This document shows, piece by piece, positions 39,132-43,024 of a stretch of DNA of 43,024 nt; the stretch's first letter is position 1, and every line of letters begins with the position of its first letter. The notes under the pieces were generated by a model, which saw nothing but the letters and a program-made list of their open reading frames with translations, was not told the DNA's origin and ran no database searches. Source of the stretch: an uncultured Bacilli bacterium (lineage in GTDB: Bacteria; Bacillota_I; Bacilli_A; RF39; UBA660). The stretch spans positions 1 to 43,024 of the forward strand of contig CANQBL010000007.1 in the NCBI GenBank assembly GCA_947589105.1, read 5' to 3'. The position numbers and the translations under genes are program-made.

Positions 39132-42004
39132 TAATTACATTTTTCCAAACTTTTTAATACAATTTGTAATTTAGAAAATCTTTTTTCTACCTTACCTTTT
39201 ACTTTATATACACCCGGTATAAAAATATTAAAATAAGAATTATAAACCATAGGAAACATAACTACTTCTACACTACCAAAAGAATCACTAGCAGTTATAA
39301 ACATCATTTTTTCATTTTTCTTTGTATTTATATCTTTTTTTCTTTCAAAGTATAAAACAATATCTATATTTTTATCAAAATAATAATTTAATTTATCAGT
39401 TGTAATACTATCCTCAAATATATATTTACTAGTAGGATGATTACTTATGTAAAAACCATAAAGATTTTCTTCTTGTTTAGTTAATTCTTCTAAGGTATAT
39501 TCTTCATAATTTTTTAGTTCTGGTTTTATAACTAAATTTTCATCTAAATCAGAGCAAAGCTCTGCATAATTTAAAGCTTCATCTAGGTTTTCTATTAATG
39601 TCTTTTTAGTATAACCAAAAAAATCTAAAGCTCCAGAAAGAATTATGTTTCTAATAACATCTATTCCTACTTTGTGGGTTCTTCTTACAAAATCAAAATA
39701 CGAAACAAAACTTCCGTTTTCTTCTCTTTCTTTTATTATTTGCCGACAAGTTAAAGAACCAACACCCTTTATCATAGAAAGAGGATAATAAAGTTTTCCA
39801 TTACTTATTTCATAATTACAAGAAGCATTATTAATAGTTGGTTTTACAAGTTCTACACCCAACTTTTTACATTCGTTTAAAACTGTTTTTGTTTTAGATG
39901 AAACACCTATATAATTATTTAATAATTCGCACATAAACTCTAATGGATAGTGAGTTTTTAAATAAGCAATTTTATAACCAATAATAGCATAACAAACAGA
40001 ATGAGCTTTGTTAAAACCGTAATTAGCAAACTTAAGAATAAGATCATAAACTTCTAAAGCGGTTTTATAATCATAACCTCTTTTTATGCTTGAATTTATA
40101 AAATTCTCTTTTTGTTGTAATAAAACATCTTCCTTTTTCTTACTCATAGCACGTCTTAATACGTCTGCCTGAGCATAAGAAAATCCCGCCATTTTACTTG
40201 CTATTTGCATAATTTGCTCTTGATATACAATAATACCATAAGTAGGCTCTAATATTTCTTTTAAATCATCATGAATATACGTTATCTTTTCCTTTTTATG
40301 GCGTCTTAAAATATAGCTTTGAATATTTTGCATAGGACCAGGTCTATACAAAGCTACTGCAACAATTAAATCATCTATTTTTTCAGGTTTTAATTCCATT
40401 ATAAACTTTCTCATTCCAGATGATTCAAATTGAAATACACCTTCTACATCTGCTTTTGAAAACAATTCAAAAGTTTCTTTATCATCAAGAGGAATATCAT
40501 TAAAATTTTGTTTTTTTATTCTTTTTAAAACTTTATCTACTATGGTCAAGTTTTTAAGACTCAAAAAGTCCATTTTTAAAAGTCCTAAATTTTCTATATA
40601 ATCCATAGTGTACCCACAAAGATATGTATTATCAGAATTACGAGTTAACGGAACATAATTATATAAATCTTTATTTGATATAATAATACCTGCCGCATGA
40701 ACCGAAGTATGTCTTTTAAGTCCTTCTAAATGAAGAGCTACTTCGTACATTTTTTTTAATACATCATCTTCGTTTACCATTCTTTTTACAATTGTATTAG
40801 AAAGTTGTTCTTGCAAATTTTTTTTGTCATCAAAGTTTTTTAAAAAATTATCAACTTTAAAATTCGTAACATCAAATATTCTAGCTAAATCTCTTATTAT
40901 CTGTTTTGCAAGCAAATTAGAAAAAGTTATTATGTAACAAACCTTAGATAAGCCATATTTTTTAACTACGTAATCAATAACTAATCCTCTTTTATCAGCA
41001 TCAAAATCTATATCGATATCAGGCATGGTTATTCTTTCTGGATTTAAAAACCTTTCAAATAACAAATTATACTTAATAGGATCCACATCAGTTATTCCAA
41101 GCGAGTATGAAACTAAACTTGATGCCGCAGAACCTCTTCCTGGACCTACTAAAATGCCGTTTTTCTTAGCAAACTTCACATAATCCCAAACAACTAAAAA
41201 ATAATTAGAAAATCCCATTTTCTTTATTATGTCAAGTTCATATTTAAGCCTTTTTGCATATTCAGCTGGAACGTTTTCATTAAGTCTTTTCTTTAATCCA
41301 TATATACTTAAATTAGTTAGGTATTTTTCTTCATCAAAATCTTTATCCTCGTTATAAACCGGTAACAAATCCGTTCTTTTTGGAATCGTTACATCACACA
41401 AATTAGAAAAATATACAGTATCTTTTTTTATTTCAGCTTCAACCTCATAATCAAGAGTAACATCAGAAGTTTCTTTATACTCTTCATCTTTTATTTTATA
41501 TAAATAAGGTAAATATTTTTCATCTTCTTTTGATAAAGTTAATACCTTTTTTATATAAACTTTATTGCCTTTTATTTTATTTGCTTCAGAAATATTAGAA
41601 TAACCAGTAAAATAACTATCTAAATGATTAATAAAATCAGTAGCTTGTGATATATAATCAAAAGGAATTACAACTAACAAATTATCTAGATATTTATATA
41701 ATGTTTCTTCTTTTAATTTTCCTTCATTTTTTATTGTATCAATTTTACATAAAGCTTGATAACCTTTATAATTTTTAGCATATAATAAAATCGGAAAAGA
41801 TATTTTTATTTCTAAACCAATTATAGGCTTAATATTATTACTTTTACACTTATTATAAAATTCTATTGCACCAAAAAGATTATCATCACATATCGCGCAC
41901 GATGAAATGTTAAAAGAAACTAACTTGTGTACTAAATCATCAATTTTTACTAAACTTTTAAGAATAGAATAATCAGTTTTTATCCAAAGTGGAACATAAT
42001 TCAT
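39131..42004 (-). CDS. dnaE: DNA polymerase III alpha subunit DnaE
   Basis: C-family replicative polymerase. 957 aa, shorter than typical DnaE1 (1100-1160), because the C-terminal part is reduced to a helix-hairpin-helix plus OB fold. PHP-like N-terminus (1-200) has a degenerate first motif, LWIKTDYSILKS instead of HVHSxYS, so it is probably not a working phosphatase or exonuclease. The polymerase active site is intact: GPGRGSAASSL (287-297) and PDIDIDF (328-334), then YQEQIMQIA and RRAMSKK. HhH segment GVGSLTCRQII near residue 760; the OB-fold lies at the end. Ribosome binding site GAAAGGTTA. In Bacilli, DnaE extends primers for PolC; PolC is not in the window. Confidence 0.94.
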   Translation of the reverse strand: MNYVPLWIKTDYSILKSLVKIDDLVHKLVSFNISSCAICDDNLFGAIEFYNKCKSNNIKPIIGLEIKISFPILLYAKNYKGYQALCKIDTIKNEGKLKEETLYKYLDNLLVVIPFDYISQATDFINHLDSYFTGYSNISEANKIKGNKVYIKKVLTLSKEDEKYLPYLYKIKDEEYKETSDVTLDYEVEAEIKKDTVYFSNLCDVTIPKRTDLLPVYNEDKDFDEEKYLTNLSIYGLKKRLNENVPAEYAKRLKYELDIIKKMGFSNYFLVVWDYVKFAKKNGILVGPGRGSAASSLVSYSLGITDVDPIKYNLLFERFLNPERITMPDIDIDFDADKRGLVIDYVVKKYGLSKVCYIITFSNLLAKQIIRDLARIFDVTNFKVDNFLKNFDDKKNLQEQLSNTIVKRMVNEDDVLKKMYEVALHLEGLKRHTSVHAAGIIISNKDLYNYVPLTRNSDNTYLCGYTMDYIENLGLLKMDFLSLKNLTIVDKVLKRIKKQNFNDIPLDDKETFELFSKADVEGVFQFESSGMRKFIMELKPEKIDDLIVAVALYRPGPMQNIQSYILRRHKKEKITYIHDDLKEILEPTYGIIVYQEQIMQIASKMAGFSYAQADVLRRAMSKKKEDVLLQQKENFINSSIKRGYDYKTALEVYDLILKFANYGFNKAHSVCYAIIGYKIAYLKTHYPLEFMCELLNNYIGVSSKTKTVLNECKKLGVELVKPTINNASCNYEISNGKLYYPLSMIKGVGSLTCRQIIKEREENGSFVSYFDFVRRTHKVGIDVIRNIILSGALDFFGYTKKTLIENLDEALNYAELCSDLDENLVIKPELKNYEEYTLEELTKQEENLYGFYISNHPTSKYIFEDSITTDKLNYYFDKNIDIVLYFERKKDINTKKNEKMMFITASDSFGSVEVVMFPMVYNSYFNIFIPGVYKVKGKVEKRFSKLQIVLKSLEKCN

Positions 42005-42065
42005 AATAATAACCTTTCTTTCTAATTACATTTTACTACAAAAGTAAAATTTTTCATATTTTAAT

Positions 42066-42094
42066 TTGACTATTTACTTAGAATATGGTAAAGT
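42066..42094 (+). promoter_or_regulatory. Promoter of rpmB
   Basis: TTGACT (42066-42071), 17 bases, TAAAGT (42089-42094) with a TGn extension. Confidence 0.6.
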
Positions 42095-42129
42095 TATTAA
42101 GCAAACACGTATTTAAGGAGGAATTAAAT

Positions 42130-42297
42130 ATGGCTAAAAAAGTATCTACAAGAAAAGGACTACATGGAAATAGTCGTTCACATGCTTTAAACGCAACTAA
42201 AAAAGTACAAAAAGTAAATATGCAAAAAGTAACAGTAGATGGAAAAACTGTTATAATGAGTGCTAGAGAAGCTAAAAAAACTAAAAAAGTAGCATAA
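42130..42297 (+). CDS. rpmB: Ribosomal protein L28
   Basis: 50S protein. 55 aa from ATG 42130; an upstream in-frame ATG at 42085 lies before the AAGGAGGAATTAA site, so it is excluded. Core GNSRSHALNATKK and QKVTVDGKTVIMSAREAKK matches L28. About seven residues shorter than the usual 62, and the N-terminal CxxTGK part is replaced by KKVSTRKGLHG, so the Cys is absent. Single gene with terminator. Confidence 0.93.
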   Translation: MAKKVSTRKGLHGNSRSHALNATKKVQKVNMQKVTVDGKTVIMSAREAKKTKKVA

Positions 42298-42298
42298 T

Positions 42299-42327
42299 AA
42301 AAACACTTAAAGATTTTAAGTGTTTTT
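42299..42327. terminator. Terminator between rpmB and the pilin gene
   Basis: AAAAACACTTAAA, loop GAT, TTTAAGTGTTTTT, with A/T runs on both sides, so it can serve both converging genes. Confidence 0.9.
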
Positions 42328-42333
42328 TTATTT

Positions 42334-42762
42334 TTAATTTAAACGGTACATATATCCATCAAAATAATATCCTTCACCATTATTATTACTATATTCATCC
42401 TGACTTTTTGAAGAAAAAGAATCACTTTTACAAATTGCTTGATTATCATCTATGTTTCCATTTTCTCCCGTTTTAGGATTTGTAACATCCTTTTCTAAAT
42501 AATCTTTATCAATAAGATCTTTAACTTTAACACATTCTTTATCTATGCCATCAGTTTCCGTTTCTATATATATGCCATCAGTTTCCGTTTCTATATAAGC
42601 ACTAGCTATATCAACAATTTCTTTTGCGGCGATATATTTAGCTTTAGCTCTAGAATCATTTATATTCTTTATTACGCTTGATGTTGCAATAACAAGTATT
42701 ATAGAAAGCACTACTATTACCGCTAATAACTCGATTAAAGTAAATCCATTTTTTCTTTCCAT
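42334..42762 (-). CDS. Type IV pilin-like (pseudopilin) protein
   Basis: About 142 aa from ATG 42762, preceded by AGGTGATAAT. Class III signal MERKNG-FTLIELLAVIVVLS: cleavage after Gly6, mature Phe1 and Glu5, then a hydrophobic helix, as in ComGC and other type IV pilins. The C-terminal part is polar with two Cys (about Cys77 and Cys100) that may pair. Residues 56-73 are an exact double copy of YIETETDGI. It stands alone, not within a comG operon. It may be a ComGC-like DNA-uptake pseudopilin (comEA and comEC are 10 kb away) or a surface pilin. Confidence 0.8.
   Translation of the reverse strand: MERKNGFTLIELLAVIVVLSIILVIATSSVIKNINDSRAKAKYIAAKEIVDIASAYIETETDGIYIETETDGIDKECVKVKDLIDKDYLEKDVTNPKTGENGNIDDNQAICKSDSFSSKSQDEYSNNNGEGYYFDGYMYRLN
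42544..42597. repeat. Exact 27-bp tandem duplication in the pilin-like gene
   Basis: TATGCCATCAGTTTCCGTTT plus seven more bases, 42544-42570, is repeated without change at 42571-42597. It is in frame and adds nine residues. Confidence 0.95.
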
Positions 42763-42772
42763 ATTATCACCT

Positions 42773-42797
42773 ATCATCATAATATCATTATGATGAT
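42773..42797. promoter_or_regulatory. Palindrome over the pilin promoter
   Basis: ATCATCATAAT, loop ATC, ATTATGATGAT: 11-bp perfect arms covering the -10 and part of the spacer. Good candidate for a repressor site. Confidence 0.5.
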
Positions 42798-42807
42798 TCT
42801 TAGTCAA
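42779..42807 (-). promoter_or_regulatory. Promoter of the pilin-like gene
   Basis: TTGACT (42802-42807), 17 bases, TATTAT (42779-42784), minus strand. Confidence 0.65.
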
Positions 42808-42817
42808 TTTTATACTT

Positions 42818-42846
42818 ACTAAAAAAAGAAACTTTTACGTTTCTTT
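42818..42846 (-). terminator. Terminator of the second repeat-protein gene
   Basis: AAAGAAAC/GTTTCTTT with six-base loop and seven T on the minus strand. It lies 128 bases after that gene's stop; the sequence between (42847-42974) is AT-rich without a gene. Confidence 0.75.
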
Positions 42847-42974
42847 ACTTTTTAAGCTATATAATTTTTAGTAGGCATCTAAAAAATAGTTACATACATT
42901 ATAGCTTAAAATTCATTTAAATTACAATTATAGTAAAAATTTCGTTAACTAATTTCATTTTAAACTACTAAATC

Positions 42975-43024
42975 TTATTTACTTTTGCTTTTTCTATATT
43001 GTTCAACGTTTTCTGGAGTTATTT
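42975..43024 (-). CDS. 3' end of a second repeat protein (partial)
   Basis: The last 50 bases of the window, read on the minus strand, are identical to 20663-20712, the 3' end of the 657-aa repeat protein, including the stop codon. They encode the tail TPENVEQYRKSKSK. Sequences just after the two stop codons are different, so the copies are distinct genes with an identical end. The remainder lies outside the window. The total length and number of repeats are unknown. Confidence 0.85.
   Translation of the reverse strand, partial: ITPENVEQYRKSKSK

Noticed and set aside
42850-42912. Loose inverted repeat AAGCTATA...TATAGCTT before the pilin gene
   Set aside because: Short arms far apart in AT-rich DNA; no other support.
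1-43024. Mycoplasma-type code with TGA as Trp
   Set aside because: Several genes end in TGA and Trp is encoded by TGG throughout; all long proteins read correctly with the standard code.

Overview
The window is about 43 kb of very AT-rich DNA (I estimate 25-30 % G+C by eye) from a Gram-positive, low-GC bacterium of the Bacilli type. The protein families, the Shine-Dalgarno use and the gene order all match Bacillus-like chromosomes: rlmN-prpC-prkC-rsgA-rpe, infC-rpmI-rplT, lexA next to sirA-yneF and parE-parC, and rnc-smc. TGA is a stop codon here (it ends several small genes) and TGG encodes Trp, so this is not a Mycoplasma or Spiroplasma code. Short versions of SMC, DnaE and L28 and compact operons suggest a streamlined genome, such as an uncultured host-associated Bacilli lineage. 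The exact taxon cannot be read from the sequence. No tRNA, rRNA, CRISPR array or transposase was found.

Layout. 1-4.2 kb: uppP, a 33-aa membrane protein, holA and the infC-rpmI-rplT operon with an attenuator-like leader and a probable ATA start for infC. 3.5-8.5 kb: rlmN, PP2C phosphatase, PASTA kinase, rsgA and rpe as one overlapping operon. 8.7-12.4 kb: a DUF1540 gene, then cdsA-rseP-fmt and rpsP-khpA. 12.5-19.3 kb: cotE, a YtxG/YtxH operon with a disordered protein and a lipoprotein, trmB, a Met-rich coiled-coil protein, an orphan gene, a MurJ/SpoVB-type flippase and cse60. 19.3-22.7 kb: an accessory island with two orphan genes and a 657-aa protein built on ten 63-bp repeats. 22.8-30 kb: parC, parE, a DUF1016/PDDEXK nuclease gene, yneF, a sirA-like gene, a tiny SOS-controlled membrane gene and lexA. 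30-35 kb: comEC, comEA, ftsW, a YjcZ-like gene and def. 35-42.3 kb: smc, rnc, dnaE and rpmB. The window ends with a type IV pilin-like gene carrying a fresh 27-bp duplication and the last 50 bp of a second copy of the repeat protein.

How it fits together. Most genes are housekeeping: translation, cell-envelope lipid carrier and phospholipid synthesis, Ser/Thr phosphosignalling, chromosome segregation and replication. Two themes are layered on this. One is sporulation: CotE, Cse60, SirA-like and YjcZ-like proteins and a SpoVB-type flippase are scattered among housekeeping genes, which suggests an endospore former or a recent descendant of one. The other is DNA uptake and damage: ComEA/ComEC, a pseudopilin-like gene and a two-box LexA regulon. 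The least explained element is the repeat protein, which is present at least twice within 22 kb.

Start codons were reassigned wherever a Shine-Dalgarno sequence would otherwise lie inside the coding region (rpsP, comEA, ftsW, rnc, rpmB, trmB and others). All functions come from reading motifs by eye; no database search was possible.
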